A DNA stretch of 64,000 nucleotides from Bradyrhizobium sp. 149. Its GTDB lineage: Bacteria > Pseudomonadota > Alphaproteobacteria > Rhizobiales > Xanthobacteraceae. Positions 52,634-64,000 of this stretch are shown here, piece after piece. Below the pieces are notes generated by a model. That model was not told where the DNA came from. It saw only the letters and a list, made by a program, of their open reading frames with translations, and did not search any database. Where the stretch lies: contig NZ_JADPKK010000019.1 in the NCBI RefSeq assembly GCF_023073915.1, forward strand, positions 372,001-436,000. The letters are read 5' to 3'. Position 1 is the stretch's first letter; every line of letters begins with the position of its first letter. The position numbers were made by a program, and so were the translations under genes.

Positions 52634-53920
52634 TCAATTCTCCATGGCTTCATAAATCAGCTGCTTCAATGTTCGCTGCACGCGCTGACGCTCGGTCGGG
52701 GTCTGCTCCAGCAAGACGAAGAACATGTCCTGCTTGGGGTCGATCACGAAATAGCAGCCGGAGGCGCCGTCCCATTTCAATTCGCCGAGATCGCCGGGCG
52801 GCGGCGGTTTTGCGTTGCCGGGATCGGTGCGCACCGCAAGTCCGAGACCGAAACCAAAACCGTCGCCGGGGAAATAGAAATAGTCGCGATCGACGCCCGA
52901 CTTGGGACCGATCTGGTCGGTCACCATCAGCTTGAACGTCTCGGGCTTGAGAACCGTCTTGCCGTCGAGATTGCCGCCGTTGAGCAGCATCTGCGTAAAG
53001 CGCTCATAGTCGGCCATGGTCGTAACCATGCCGCCGCTGGCGAACTGGATCTTCTTGACGATGGTCGGATCGTTGATCCGCCCAACCCGGAAATCACTGT
53101 CGTTCGGCACCGGCTGCGCCAGCAGCTTCTGCTTCTCGGGATCGGTAACGAAGAAGCCGGTGTCGACCATGCCGAGCGGATCGAGCAGCTTTTCCCGCTC
53201 GATCTCGATGAGCGGCTTGCCCGCCGCGATCTCCATGACCCGCGCCAGGATATCGGTGGAATGGCCGTATTGCCACAGCGCGCCCGGCTGGTTGTGCAGC
53301 GGCAGTTTTGCGATTCGCTCGGCGAACTCCGCGAGGTCGAAATCGCCGGCATAGATATTGGCATCACGATAGGCCTTGCGGACCAGGCTGTCGCCATAGA
53401 ACCCGTAGGTGACGCCCGAGGTGTGCGTCATCAAATCGTGCACCGTCATCGGCCGGTTCGGCGGAACGAGCTCGAGCGACTTGGTGCCGTCCTCGGCCTT
53501 CTTCTCGACGCCGACTTTCACATTGGCAAAGGACGGAATGTATTTCGAGACGGGATCGTCGAGCTTGATCGTGCCGTCCTCGATCAGCTTCACCGCGACC
53601 ACGGAAGTGATCGCCTTGCTCATCGAGAACAGACGGAAGATCGTCTTATCGGTGATCGGCGCCTTGCTGACCACGTCCTGCACGCCGAAGACTTCGTGGT
53701 AGACCGGCTTGCCATGTTGTTTGATCAACACGTTAGCGCCGGCGATCTTGCCGGTCGCGACCTCGTTCTTGAAGAACTCGCTGACCTTGGCGAGCTTGTC
53801 CTGATTGAAATGCGCGCCGGCCGGAACCTCGTAGGTGCCCTCCGCCCGCGCGAACGAGATCGTAGCAAGCGATACCAGCGCGGCGCAGACCAGCGCACGC
53901 AGTCCAGACTTTGAAATCAT
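52634..53920 (-). CDS. Secreted serine hydrolase (beta-lactamase/esterase VIII family), copy B
   Basis: 428 residues from ATG 53920 (GGGAGGGG upstream). Signal peptide ending at about 27 (ISFARA). SMSK in FRLFSMSKAITSV is the active-site motif and HDLMTHTSGVTYGF follows; the Tyr-motif region reads YGHSTDILA. It is roughly half identical to copy A, with the same order of blocks, so the two arose by tandem duplication. Substrates unknown. Confidence 0.9.
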   Translation of the reverse strand: MISKSGLRALVCAALVSLATISFARAEGTYEVPAGAHFNQDKLAKVSEFFKNEVATGKIAGANVLIKQHGKPVYHEVFGVQDVVSKAPITDKTIFRLFSMSKAITSVVAVKLIEDGTIKLDDPVSKYIPSFANVKVGVEKKAEDGTKSLELVPPNRPMTVHDLMTHTSGVTYGFYGDSLVRKAYRDANIYAGDFDLAEFAERIAKLPLHNQPGALWQYGHSTDILARVMEIAAGKPLIEIEREKLLDPLGMVDTGFFVTDPEKQKLLAQPVPNDSDFRVGRINDPTIVKKIQFASGGMVTTMADYERFTQMLLNGGNLDGKTVLKPETFKLMVTDQIGPKSGVDRDYFYFPGDGFGFGLGLAVRTDPGNAKPPPPGDLGELKWDGASGCYFVIDPKQDMFFVLLEQTPTERQRVQRTLKQLIYEAMEN

Positions 53921-53966
53921 ATCCCCTCCCCCGAACACGGTCCGGCGGAGTGTACTGACCGCGTCA

Positions 53967-54518
53967 TCAGGCACAAGGGCTGCCGTACCGCGCCAAAACG
54001 TCCGCATGCAGAGCCGCGCTGTTCTCAGAGAAACAACAAAATATGACCTCGACGACCAGCGGTGCAGCCGGCAGGGCTTCGATGGTCGCATGGACCGCAA
54101 TCTTCGCGGCCTGGTCGGCCGGAAAGCCGTAAACCCCGGTGGAGATCGCGGAGAATGCCAGGGAAGTCAGCTGATTGGGCCCGCAGAGCTCAAGCGCGCG
54201 GCGATAGCAGGAGCCCAGCGCCTCTGCCTCACCGCGAGTGCCGCCGTGCCAGACAGGGCCGACCGCATGGATCACATGGCGCGCAGGGAGAAGGTAGCCT
54301 TTGGTGATCTTGGCATCGCCGGTCGGGCACCCTCCGAGCGTCCGGCACTCGGCTAGCAGCGCGGGACCGGCAGCGTCGTGGATTGCCCCATCGACGCCGC
54401 CTCCGCCAAGAAGAGACGAATTTGCGGCGTTGACGATGGCGTCAACGCTCAGCGTGGTGATGTCAGCAACGACGACCTCAAGCTGAGCGCCGCCGATCCG
54501 GCGCGTCAGTCGGGTCAC
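53967..54518 (-). CDS. Macro domain protein (O-acetyl-ADP-ribose deacetylase-like)
   Basis: 183 residues, one macro domain. [35 protein letters not shown] and the ISTGVYGFP loop are the ADP-ribose-binding motifs of the MacroD/YmdB group, which removes acetyl or ADP-ribose groups. It is 3 bases downstream of grxD, on the same strand. Confidence 0.92.
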   Translation of the reverse strand: MTRLTRRIGGAQLEVVVADITTLSVDAIVNAANSSLLGGGGVDGAIHDAAGPALLAECRTLGGCPTGDAKITKGYLLPARHVIHAVGPVWHGGTRGEAEALGSCYRRALELCGPNQLTSLAFSAISTGVYGFPADQAAKIAVHATIEALPAAPLVVEVIFCCFSENSAALHADVLARYGSPCA

Positions 54519-54521
54519 GTA

Positions 54522-54848
<327 letters not shown>

Positions 54849-55140
54849 ATCCGTGTCCTTATGGGGCGGAGCCCACTCCAATCGCTTCGGGCTGGCTCAG
54901 CCGATTTAACCCGATACCTGCCTATATATGTAGCCCAAACCGTTGTGCATCCAAAGTAAAATGGCGGCGAGCGGCTCCTGGGCGGACCGCTCTCAGCAGC
55001 GCCGGCCCATTGCATGATGCCACGAATATCATCACCGGGGAGGACTTTCATACCGTCACGGAGCGCCTATCTAGGACGAACCCGGCGTTTTGGAACCGGG
55101 AAACGGCAACAACGTTCTCTTGTGCTGTCTGGAGAAAAGC

Positions 55141-56388
55141 GTGACGAAACAAGCCTCCGCTACGGCCCCCGCCTCGCTTTCGTCACCGTCGGCCGATCTG
55201 GGCGGTCTTGCCCGGAGGCTGGAAGACGCGTTTCTCACTGTCCGCGACGAGACCGAGCGCCGGGCTGCGCCGCTGTCGCCGGAGGATCAGCAGATCCAGT
55301 CCATGCCGGATGCGAGCCCGACGAAATGGCACCGGGCGCATACCACCTGGTTCTGGGAGCAATTCCTGCTCGGCGAGCACTGTGCGGGCTACCGGCCCTT
55401 TCACCCTGACTTCGCCTTCCTGTTCAATTCCTATTACGTCGGCGCGGGCCCGCGCCATTCCCGCAATCACCGCGGCGACATCACCCGTCCCAGCGCCGAT
55501 CAGGTCGGCGCCTATCGAAAATATGTCGACGCTGCCGTCGTGAAATTCTTCGGCGAGGCCGGCGAGGACAAGCTTCGCGAAATCGCGCCGCTGATCGAGG
55601 TCGGCCTCAACCACGAGCAGCAGCATCAGGAATTGATGTTCACCGACATCCTGCACGCCTTCGCGCAGAACCCGATCCCGCCGGCCTATGATCCGGACTG
55701 GCGCTTTCCGACCGCGACGCCGGCCAGTGAGGATTGGCTGACGCTGAACGAAGGCATCCACACCATCGGTCATGTCGACGACAGTTTTCATTTCGACAAC
55801 GAGAAGCCGGCGCATCGCGCCCTCGTTGGCCCGGTCAAGGTCGCGCGCAATCTTGTCACCAATGGCGAATGGCTCGCCTTCATGCGCGACGGCGGCTACC
55901 GGACCGCAACGCTGTGGTTGATGGACGGTTTTGCGGCCGTCAGCAACGAGGGCTGGGACGCCCCCGGCCACTGGCGCGAGGTCGACGGCCAATGGCAGGT
56001 GATGACGCTGGCCGGTCTCAAGCCGGTCGATCCCGACGCGCCGGTCTGCCACATCAGCTACTACGAGGCTGACGCCTTTGCGCGTTGGGCCAGAAAACAT
56101 CTGCCGACCGAGATGGAATGGGAGATCGCGGCCCGCGCCGGCCAGCTCAACGATGCCTTCGGCATCGTCTGGCAGTGGACGCGATCGTCCTACTCACCCT
56201 ACCCGGGCTATCGCGCCATCGAAGGCGCGCTCGGCGAATACAACGGCAAGTTCATGGTCAACCAGCTGGTGCTGCGCGGCTCCTCGCTTGCAACCCCGGA
56301 CGGGCACAGCCGTATAACCTATCGGAACTTCTTTTATCCGCACCATCGCTGGCAGTTCACGGGATTGCGGCTCGCCGACTACGATTAG
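55141..56388 (+). CDS. egtB: Ergothioneine biosynthesis sulfoxide synthase EgtB
   Basis: 415 residues from the GTG at 55141 (GGAGAAAAGC); an ATG at 55090 lacks a ribosome site. The N-terminal DinB-like part has KWHRAHTTWFWEQF and the iron-binding HEQQHQE (H-x3-H-x-E) in GLNHEQQHQELMFTDI. The C-terminal FGE-sulfatase domain has LPTEMEWEIAAR and VLRGSSLATP. The enzyme joins hercynine to a cysteine-type thiol donor. egtD follows 66 bases later. Confidence 0.94.
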   Translation: MTKQASATAPASLSSPSADLGGLARRLEDAFLTVRDETERRAAPLSPEDQQIQSMPDASPTKWHRAHTTWFWEQFLLGEHCAGYRPFHPDFAFLFNSYYVGAGPRHSRNHRGDITRPSADQVGAYRKYVDAAVVKFFGEAGEDKLREIAPLIEVGLNHEQQHQELMFTDILHAFAQNPIPPAYDPDWRFPTATPASEDWLTLNEGIHTIGHVDDSFHFDNEKPAHRALVGPVKVARNLVTNGEWLAFMRDGGYRTATLWLMDGFAAVSNEGWDAPGHWREVDGQWQVMTLAGLKPVDPDAPVCHISYYEADAFARWARKHLPTEMEWEIAARAGQLNDAFGIVWQWTRSSYSPYPGYRAIEGALGEYNGKFMVNQLVLRGSSLATPDGHSRITYRNFFYPHHRWQFTGLRLADYD

Positions 56389-56454
56389 CAGACGACGACT
56401 AAAAGTCTCATCCGACGACAACCGCGCGCCGGACAGCGCGTTCAGGAGAGTATC

Positions 56455-57426
56455 ATGAATGTGCGCGCCAGTGCTTTGGCCGAAGCCCATCTTCCCGACG
56501 AGCAGACCACCGCCTTCGCGCGCGAGGCCATCGGTGACCTCTCGCAGCAGCCCAAAAAGCTGTCGCCGAAATATTTCTATGATGCGGCCGGATCTGAGCT
56601 GTTCGAGGCGATCACGCGCCTGCCGGAATATTATCCGACGCGCACCGAGCTTGCGATTCTGAAGGAGCGCGGCAGCGAGATCGCGAAAATCATTCCGGAG
56701 CACGCGGCCCTTGTCGAATTCGGCGCGGGTGCGACCACAAAAGTCCGCCTGCTGCTCAATCACTGCAAGTTCGCGGCCTATGTGCCCGTCGACATCTCCG
56801 GCGACTTCCTGAAGGCGCAGGCGAACGGCCTGAAGCGGGATTTTCCGTCACTCGGCATCTACCCGGTGGCGGCCGACTTCACCACGCCGTTCGAGCTGCC
56901 CAAGGCGGTGGCGACCATGCCCAAGGTCGGGTTCTTCCCGGGCTCGACCATCGGCAATTTCGAGCCGCATGAAGCACAGGCGTTCCTGAAGAGCGCGCGA
57001 GCTATTCTGGGCCAGGGCGCGCAGATGATCATCGGCGCCGATCTCGAGAAGGAAGAGCGGGTTCTCCACGACGCCTATAACGATGCCGCCGGCGTCACCG
57101 CCCGCTTCAACCTCAATGTGCTGGTGCGGATCAACCGCGAGCTCGGCGGCAATTTCGATCTCTCCGCCTTTACCCATCGCGCGATCTACAATCGCGAGCG
57201 GCACCGCATCGAGATGCACCTGATCAGCAAGAAGAGCCAGACCGTGCGCCTGCTCGGCACCAGCATTTCGTTTCGGGCGGGCGAAAGCATCCACACCGAG
57301 AACAGCTACAAATACAGCATCGAACGTTTCGCGGCGCTGGCGCACGGCGCCGGCTGGCAGGTGCGCGAGAGCTGGACGGATGCGGCCAAGATGTTCTCGG
57401 TGCACGCACTGGAGGCTGCGGAGTAA
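56455..57426 (+). CDS. egtD: L-histidine N-alpha-methyltransferase EgtD
   Basis: 323 residues. PKKLSPKYFYDAAGSELFEAI and YYPTRTELAIL are EgtD signatures, VEFGAGATTKVRLLL is the SAM-binding loop and GFFPGSTIGNF follows. It trimethylates histidine to hercynine, the first step of ergothioneine synthesis, and supplies EgtB. No egtA, egtC or egtE gene is near. Confidence 0.95.
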   Translation: MNVRASALAEAHLPDEQTTAFAREAIGDLSQQPKKLSPKYFYDAAGSELFEAITRLPEYYPTRTELAILKERGSEIAKIIPEHAALVEFGAGATTKVRLLLNHCKFAAYVPVDISGDFLKAQANGLKRDFPSLGIYPVAADFTTPFELPKAVATMPKVGFFPGSTIGNFEPHEAQAFLKSARAILGQGAQMIIGADLEKEERVLHDAYNDAAGVTARFNLNVLVRINRELGGNFDLSAFTHRAIYNRERHRIEMHLISKKSQTVRLLGTSISFRAGESIHTENSYKYSIERFAALAHGAGWQVRESWTDAAKMFSVHALEAAE

Positions 57427-57431
57427 ACGCT

Positions 57432-57450
57432 CCGGCGCCAATGGCGCCGG
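57432..57450. terminator. Shared stem between convergent egtD and ltrA
   Basis: CCGGCGCC-AAT-GGCGCCGG is a perfect 8-bp stem lying in the 25 bases between the egtD stop and the ltrA stop, so it could end transcripts from both sides. No T run follows, so termination is inferred from position. Confidence 0.6.
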
Positions 57451-57451
57451 C

Positions 57452-58645
57452 TCAATGCTCCTCGGCCTCTTCCGGGGGCGATCCCAGCGACACCGACTCC
57501 CACACCGCAACAACGATCATGATCACCGTCGCGGCCATCGACAGCCATAGCGGGGACAGTTCGGCGGCAAACCACCACAGCACGAGGAACAGGATGATGC
57601 CGATGCCGTGGGAGAGCTGGAGGAAGCCGCGGATCGCGTGCTTGAACAGGATGGTGCCGACCAGAAACAGCAGCGGCCCGCCGATCGTGCTGACGATGGT
57701 CCTCAGGTCGGAATGGCCGACCGGATGCTTCAGCACCAGCTCGTCGGAGACCGCGGTCAGGATGATGCCGGCGACGATCGGCATGTGCAGATAGGTGTAG
57801 GCGAGCCGCGCCAGGCGGCCGGATTCGGCGGACTTGGAGATCCGCTCCGAGCCGGCCTCCGCGCCCTTGTGGAAATAAACCCACCACATCGCGATGGCCC
57901 CCACGAGCGCCGATACAAAGGCGAGGATGTTGTCCGCGGTCCAGTCCAGCTCGGCAAAGGTCGCGCCGTTGACGACAACGGCCTCGCCCAGCGCGATGAT
58001 GACAAAGAGAGAGCAACGCTCGGCCATGTGGGCGCCTTCGACCGCCCAGGCCTCGACCGACGAGAAGCCAAGCTTCGGCACCCAGAAACGTACCGCCGGG
58101 GAGATGTATTCCCAGGTGAGCGCCGCGATCCACAGCCATAGCCGCGTATCGCCTTCGGAAAGCCCGCCCGCGATCCACAACACCGCGGAGATCGAGAGCC
58201 ACGTCAGGATGCGGATCGCATTGTGCCGGACCGCAGTTCGATGCCGTGGCGTTGCAAACATCCAGAACGCGGTACGTCCGACCTGCATTGTTGCGTAGGC
58301 AATCGCAAACCACAGGCCCCGCCCCTCGAACGCGGTCGGGATCGTGGTCGACAGCACAAGCCCCCCCAGCATCATCAGGAAGAGCATGATCCGGACCGGC
58401 GTCAGCTCGGGATCAAGCCAGTTGGTGACCCAGGCGGTGTAGACCCACACCCACCACACCGCGAGAAACAGCACCGTGACGTGCACCGCACCGAGCGGCG
58501 TGAAATGGTGCAGCAGCGTGTGCGAGACCTGCGTGATCGCGAAGACGAAGACGAGGTCGAAGAACAGCTCGGCATTGGTAACGCGGCTGTGCTGGTTCGG
58601 CAGGATGACGCGAAACATCGCACCGCGAGGATTGTCCGCAGCCAT
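57452..58645 (-). CDS. Low temperature requirement protein A (LtrA) family
   Basis: 397 residues, very hydrophobic, with about ten or more spans; the ATG at 58645 has GGGGGG at 6 bases and an ATG at 58651 is the alternative. RVTNAELFFDLVFVFAITQVSHTLL is the LtrA start, and AERCSLFVIIALGEAVVV is another family block. LtrA was named in Listeria; its role in transport or stress is not established. Confidence 0.9.
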   Translation of the reverse strand: MAADNPRGAMFRVILPNQHSRVTNAELFFDLVFVFAITQVSHTLLHHFTPLGAVHVTVLFLAVWWVWVYTAWVTNWLDPELTPVRIMLFLMMLGGLVLSTTIPTAFEGRGLWFAIAYATMQVGRTAFWMFATPRHRTAVRHNAIRILTWLSISAVLWIAGGLSEGDTRLWLWIAALTWEYISPAVRFWVPKLGFSSVEAWAVEGAHMAERCSLFVIIALGEAVVVNGATFAELDWTADNILAFVSALVGAIAMWWVYFHKGAEAGSERISKSAESGRLARLAYTYLHMPIVAGIILTAVSDELVLKHPVGHSDLRTIVSTIGGPLLFLVGTILFKHAIRGFLQLSHGIGIILFLVLWWFAAELSPLWLSMAATVIMIVVAVWESVSLGSPPEEAEEH

Positions 58646-58669
58646 TATCATCCCCCCGTCAAAATCAAA

Positions 58670-58906
58670 TCAAGCGCCCGGCACCCCGGTTTGCAGCGCC
58701 AACGCGTGCAGCACGCCGCCCATCTGGCCGCGCAGGGATTGGTAGACGATCTGGTGCTGCTGGACGCGGGACTTGCCGCGGAAGGATTCCGAGATCACGG
58801 TCGCGGCATAGTGATCGCCGTCCCCGGCGAGGTCACGGATGGTCACCTCGGCATCGGGGATTGCCGCCTTGATCATCGCCTCGATATCGTGGGCGTCCAT
58901 AGGCAT
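58670..58906 (-). CDS. bolA: BolA family protein
   Basis: 78 residues. MDAHDIEAMIKAAIPDAEVTI is a typical BolA start, and GDHYAATVISESFRGKSRVQQHQIVYQSL contains the His used for Fe-S binding with CGFS glutaredoxins. It is likely to form a complex with the GrxD made from 54848. Confidence 0.92.
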   Translation of the reverse strand: MPMDAHDIEAMIKAAIPDAEVTIRDLAGDGDHYAATVISESFRGKSRVQQHQIVYQSLRGQMGGVLHALALQTGVPGA

Positions 58907-59116
58907 TCGGGTCGTGCTCCTTGTCTCGGCTGCAAAACAGCCTCTTCGAATCGCTTGCCGGGGTCCGGATCTGCAAAGCCAAGCTTGCCGGCAGGGGCAA
59001 ACTTAGCGTGAACGGTCTTCTACGTCACGCCTTGAGGCATTATATCCGTGATCCCATCAGGATAAAGGCACGACAAAGTGCCGCGTGCGGCAGACTGATC
59101 GAAAAGGCTTGAAATC

Positions 59117-59476
59117 ATGAAGCTTCCAGGGCCCGACCATCCCATCACCATCACCCAGAACCCCCGGCGCGTCCGCGTCACGGCCGGCGATACCGTGATC
59201 GCGGAGACCAGCAAGGCGTTGACGCTGAAGGAGGCGAAATATCCGGCGGTGCAATATGTGCCGCGACAGGACGCCAACATGGCCCTGCTGGAGCGCACCG
59301 ACCGCGTCACCCATTGCCCCTACAAGGGCGACGCGAGCTATTACAGCGTCAAGGCCGACGGCAAGACGCTCGACAACGCGATCTGGACCTATGAGACGCC
59401 CTTCCCCGCCATGACGGAGATTTCCGGTCATCTTGCCTTCTACCCGGACAAGGTGAAGATCGAGGAAGTAGGGTAG
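59117..59476 (+). CDS. DUF427 domain protein
   Basis: 119 residues. The pattern RRVRVTAGDTVIAETSKALTLKE, then PRQDANMALLERTD, HCPYKGDASYYSV and ETPFPAMTEISGHLAFYPDKV is that of DUF427, a beta-sandwich domain of unknown activity. It is divergent from bolA. Confidence 0.92.
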   Translation: MKLPGPDHPITITQNPRRVRVTAGDTVIAETSKALTLKEAKYPAVQYVPRQDANMALLERTDRVTHCPYKGDASYYSVKADGKTLDNAIWTYETPFPAMTEISGHLAFYPDKVKIEEVG

Positions 59477-59490
59477 CATCCACAGGGCCT

Positions 59491-59524
59491 GCCGTCATGG
59501 CCGGGCTTGTCCCGGCCATCCACG
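59491..59524. repeat. Hairpin repeat ATGGCCGGG-CTTGT-CCCGGCCAT
   Basis: The 9-base arms are perfect inverted repeats around CTTGT (59497-59519), flanked by GCCGTC and CCACG. By memory this is a common intergenic hairpin in Bradyrhizobium and relatives. It lies 21 bases after the DUF427 stop, so it may end that transcript. Confidence 0.7.
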
Positions 59525-59561
59525 TTCTTGGCTGCGCAGATACAAATGGATCCGCGCCCCG

Positions 59562-59735
59562 CTACGCTCTGAATATCGTGAGCCCCAATATCAGCAGCAC
59601 CAGGAAGATCACGACGAACACGTAGAACAGGAAGCGGGCGATATCGGCGGAGGCTGCCGAAATACCGGTGAAGCCGAGCACGCCGGCCAGGATCGAGACA
59701 AGTAAGAAGATCAGCGCCCATTTCAGGATCGTCAT
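59562..59735 (-). CDS. DUF1328 (UPF0391) small membrane protein
   Basis: 57 residues read directly from the minus strand, ATG 59735 to TAG 59562. The sequence is [20 protein letters not shown], then a small Gly/Ser linker and a second span ending GLTIFRA: the two-span DUF1328 family. Related genes are often in the EcfG general stress regulon of alphaproteobacteria, and an EcfG-like promoter lies upstream here. Confidence 0.9.
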   Translation of the reverse strand: MTILKWALIFLLVSILAGVLGFTGISAASADIARFLFYVFVVIFLVLLILGLTIFRA

Positions 59736-59792
59736 CGCCAGCTCCGAAATTGTACCGCTTGTCGCGGCCCTCAGGCCCTTTTGGCGAACGCT

Positions 59793-59817
59793 AACTTCGC
59801 CGCGCGGAACTGGTTCC
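59793..59817 (-). promoter_or_regulatory. EcfG-type sigma factor promoter, candidate
   Basis: On the minus strand GGAAC (59817-59813) is followed after 17 bases by GTT (59795-59793), matching the general stress sigma consensus GGAAC-N16/17-GTT. It lies 58 bases upstream of the DUF1328 start, a gene type known as a member of that regulon. The call is from consensus only. Confidence 0.5.
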
Positions 59818-59917
59818 TAACGGTGTCGGACCTGCGGCCGCCTCAAACGCCCCTTGCTGAATCCGGTTCCCGGCGGCAAAGTCCGGCCGGGATAGAAGCG
59901 CGACCGGGGCGGCCACG

Positions 59918-61102
59918 ATGACGATGTCACATTCCGCGACGATCGGCGCAGACGTGCACGCCGCGCCGAGGAGCAAGACGCGCAATTTGTCGCTCGATCG
60001 GGCCCGTACCTTTCTGACGCTGGTGGTGCTGCTCCATCACGCGGTGATCCCCTACACCTATTTCGGGCACACCGATCCGACCTCCTGGGCCGGTTTCGAC
60101 ATCGTCGTGCTGGCCACCGACAGCTTCTTCATGGCGATGTTCTTCTTCCTGTCGGGGCTGTTCACGTGGCCGGGCATTGCGCGCAAGGCGCCGCAGGTCT
60201 TTCTCCGCGACCGCCTGTTGCGGCTGGGGCTGCCGTTCGCGATCGCGGCGTTCACCATCATCCCGCTCGCCTATTACGCAATCGCGCTGCGGCACGATCC
60301 CGGGCTGAGCTTCACGGCGTTCTGGTGGAAGACGATCACGGTTGGCCCATGGCCGAGCGGCCCGATCTGGTTCGTGTGGGTGCTGCTGGCATTCGACCTG
60401 ACAGCAAGCCTGCTCTACCGGGTCTCGGCGCATCTGGTCGATCCGGGCAACCGCATCTCGCTGCGCGGATTCGACCAGCCGGCCGTATTCTGGCTGCTGC
60501 TCGTGGTCGTCACGACAATCGTCTACGTGCCGGCGCTGCTCTATTTCGGCGGCAGCAAATGGTTCGAACTCGGGCCGTTCTCGGTGCAAGCGAGCCGCAT
60601 CCTGCTCTACTTCGCTTATTTCTTCATCGGCGTCAGTGTTGGCGCTGCGAACTTCGATCGCGGCATTCTCAGCGCCGACGGCCAGTTGCCGAAACAGCGC
60701 TGGCTGTGGGTGATCGCCACGCTGATCCCCTACTGCCTGATGTGGGGCATGATCTACATCAAGCGCGAGGTCCTCGGGAATCCCGACCCGCAGCCGCACT
60801 GGTATCAGGCGCTCTACGGCACGTTCTTGGTTCTGTTCTCGGGCTCGATCCTGCTCGCGATCCTAGCCTTCTTCCTACACCAGAAGTCACCGGGCCCGAA
60901 CCTGCTCGACCGCATGCAGGCGGATGCCTACGGCATCTTCCTGGTGCACTACCCAATCGCGTTGTGGATCCAGTACGCGCTGTTCGATTACAGCCTGCCG
61001 GCCATTGTGAAAGCCACGACCGGCTTCGTGCTCACTGTTATCCTGAGCTGGGGGCTCACGGCGGGCTTGCGGAAGATTCCGGGGGCGTCACACGTGTTGT
61101 GA
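59918..61102 (+). CDS. Acyltransferase family 3 membrane protein
   Basis: 394 residues with about ten spans. The N-terminal RNLSLDRARTFLTLVVLLHHAVIPYTYFGH has the conserved Arg and the His pair of acyltransferase-3 (OafA/OpgC) proteins, and FFMAMFFFLSGLF is the usual second block. It transfers an acyl group to a sugar or glucan at the membrane; the acceptor is not readable. Convergent with purL. Confidence 0.88.
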   Translation: MTMSHSATIGADVHAAPRSKTRNLSLDRARTFLTLVVLLHHAVIPYTYFGHTDPTSWAGFDIVVLATDSFFMAMFFFLSGLFTWPGIARKAPQVFLRDRLLRLGLPFAIAAFTIIPLAYYAIALRHDPGLSFTAFWWKTITVGPWPSGPIWFVWVLLAFDLTASLLYRVSAHLVDPGNRISLRGFDQPAVFWLLLVVVTTIVYVPALLYFGGSKWFELGPFSVQASRILLYFAYFFIGVSVGAANFDRGILSADGQLPKQRWLWVIATLIPYCLMWGMIYIKREVLGNPDPQPHWYQALYGTFLVLFSGSILLAILAFFLHQKSPGPNLLDRMQADAYGIFLVHYPIALWIQYALFDYSLPAIVKATTGFVLTVILSWGLTAGLRKIPGASHVL

Positions 61103-61120
61103 GGCCAAGGTCTACCCACG

Positions 61121-61206
61121 CGTCATCGCGAGCGTAGCGAAGCAATCCAGAGTCCCTCCATGGAGACAGTCTGGATTGCTTCGTCGCTTCGCTCCTCGCA
61201 ATGACG
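61121..61206. repeat. Long inverted repeat between acyltransferase and purL
   Basis: CGTCATCGCGAGCGTAGCGA at the left end is the imperfect inverse of TCGCTTCGCTCCTCGCAATGACG at the right end, and GCAATCCAGA pairs with TCTGGATTGC inside, leaving a CTCCATGGAG loop. This is a known type of palindromic repeat in Bradyrhizobium. It lies between two convergent genes and may end both transcripts. Confidence 0.88.
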
Positions 61207-61222
61207 AGAGCGGAGCAGCTGC

Positions 61223-63433
<2,211 letters not shown>

Positions 63434-63616
63434 GGAATTTGGGCTTTCGGCGTCGGTTGGCCGTTCTTAGGAACATCGGGGGCTCACGAAAAGCCCTTTA
63501 TGGCGCATTTTCCCGCTGTCCCACGTTTTGCGGCCAGGGGCTGCAGGAACAGGAATTGCGCAGCGCGGACAGATCGGATTTAAGAGCAAAAGACCCGCAA
63601 TTGAAGGCCCATTTCC

Positions 63617-64000
63617 TTGCATGAATTGACCAAGGCGCCCCCGCCGCGCCGCCCCGACCTCCACGTCGCCACCGATGGGGAATTCCAGGGCTGGCGAACC
63701 TGGATTCGCGACAGTTTTGAGTCCCATGTCGGCCCCTTCTGGCACCGGATCGAGGCGGACGGCAGCGTCCGCTCGGCGTTCCGGGTCGAGAAAAAGCACC
63801 TCAACGGCTCCGGAAACGTCCACGGCGGCTGCTTCATGGCGTTTTCCGACTATTGCCTGTTCGCGATCGCCACCCACGAGCTGGACGGGCCGGCCGTGAC
63901 CACCAATTTCGCCTGCGACTTCCTCGACGCGGCACGCGAAGGCGAGCTGATCGAGTGCGTCGGCGAAGTCTCCCGCGCCGGCGGCTCGCTGATCTTCCTG
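63617..64000 (+). CDS. PaaI-type hotdog thioesterase, partial
   Basis: Open from a TTG at 63617 to the window end (128 codons, no stop seen). The only upstream in-frame stop is at 63602, so TTG is the likely start; AAGG lies upstream. The hotdog motif NGSGNVHGGCFMAFSDYCLFA contains the usual N-x-x-G...HGG, followed by TTNFACDFLDAARE. It is probably an acyl-CoA thioesterase; the C-terminal part is missing. Divergent from purL. Confidence 0.82.
   Translation, partial: MHELTKAPPPRRPDLHVATDGEFQGWRTWIRDSFESHVGPFWHRIEADGSVRSAFRVEKKHLNGSGNVHGGCFMAFSDYCLFAIATHELDGPAVTTNFACDFLDAAREGELIECVGEVSRAGGSLIFL

Noticed and set aside
57306..58313. 335-codon minus-strand frame over egtD/ltrA
   Set aside because: Out-of-frame shadow of ltrA, Arg/Gly-rich, and it runs antisense into egtD.

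Overview
The window is GC-rich alphaproteobacterial chromosome, most likely Bradyrhizobium or a close relative. The basis is an avidin gene very close to bradavidin, a zinc-independent ribosomal protein S4, a CODH-type cox maturation cluster, a pcaBDC block, tandem secreted caspases, and several copies of the palindromic intergenic repeats common in that genus. No rRNA or tRNA gene, insertion sequence, phage gene or CRISPR array was seen. The species call is an inference from gene content.

Layout. 1-0.9 kb: end of a DUF4189 gene and an avidin gene whose reading frame runs on past its expected stop. 1-7.9 kb (minus strand): cox/xdh-type molybdenum hydroxylase genes (coxG, coxS, coxM, MoxR-type coxD, VWA coxE, split XdhC, molybdopterin/MocA fusion) with no catalytic large subunit. 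8-10.6 kb: pcaB-pcaD-pcaC of protocatechuate degradation. 11.4-16.6 kb: complete branched-chain amino-acid-type ABC transporter (livHMGFK-like). 16.6-20.1 kb: single-domain response regulator divergent from a large hybrid kinase. 20.1-23.9 kb: P1/DmpA peptidase, KTSC protein, EF-hand protein, rpe and three very small ORFs. 23.9-28.3 kb (minus): a MotA/TolQ-like channel, two small membrane proteins, a metallophosphoesterase and a Ser/Thr kinase-UspA fusion; a NarX/NarL-type two-component pair is divergent from it. 30.6-34.7 kb: TetR regulator with palindromes, purB, M20 amidohydrolase. 34.8-40.4 kb (minus): three tandem secreted caspase-like proteins in one apparent operon preceded by a perfect CRP-type palindrome. 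40.5-49 kb: acyl-CoA synthetase, SecD-ectodomain-like protein, membrane cNMP-binding protein, GST, murI, HpcH aldolase, cupin, E2-like acyltransferase, rpsD. 49.7-50.3 kb: ParDE/RelBE-type toxin-antitoxin pair. 50.3-64 kb: threonine aldolase, two tandem serine hydrolases, macro domain protein, grxD, egtB-egtD (ergothioneine), ltrA, bolA, DUF427, DUF1328, acyltransferase-3, purL, and a partial PaaI-type thioesterase.

Best candidates for something undescribed: (a) the 23.9-28.3 kb channel/phosphatase/kinase module with its divergent two-component system; (b) the triplicated secreted caspase operon; (c) the avidin gene with a 184-residue readthrough tail antisense to its neighbour; (d) the cox cluster lacking coxL. 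All functions are read from sequence by eye and family knowledge; no database search was run.
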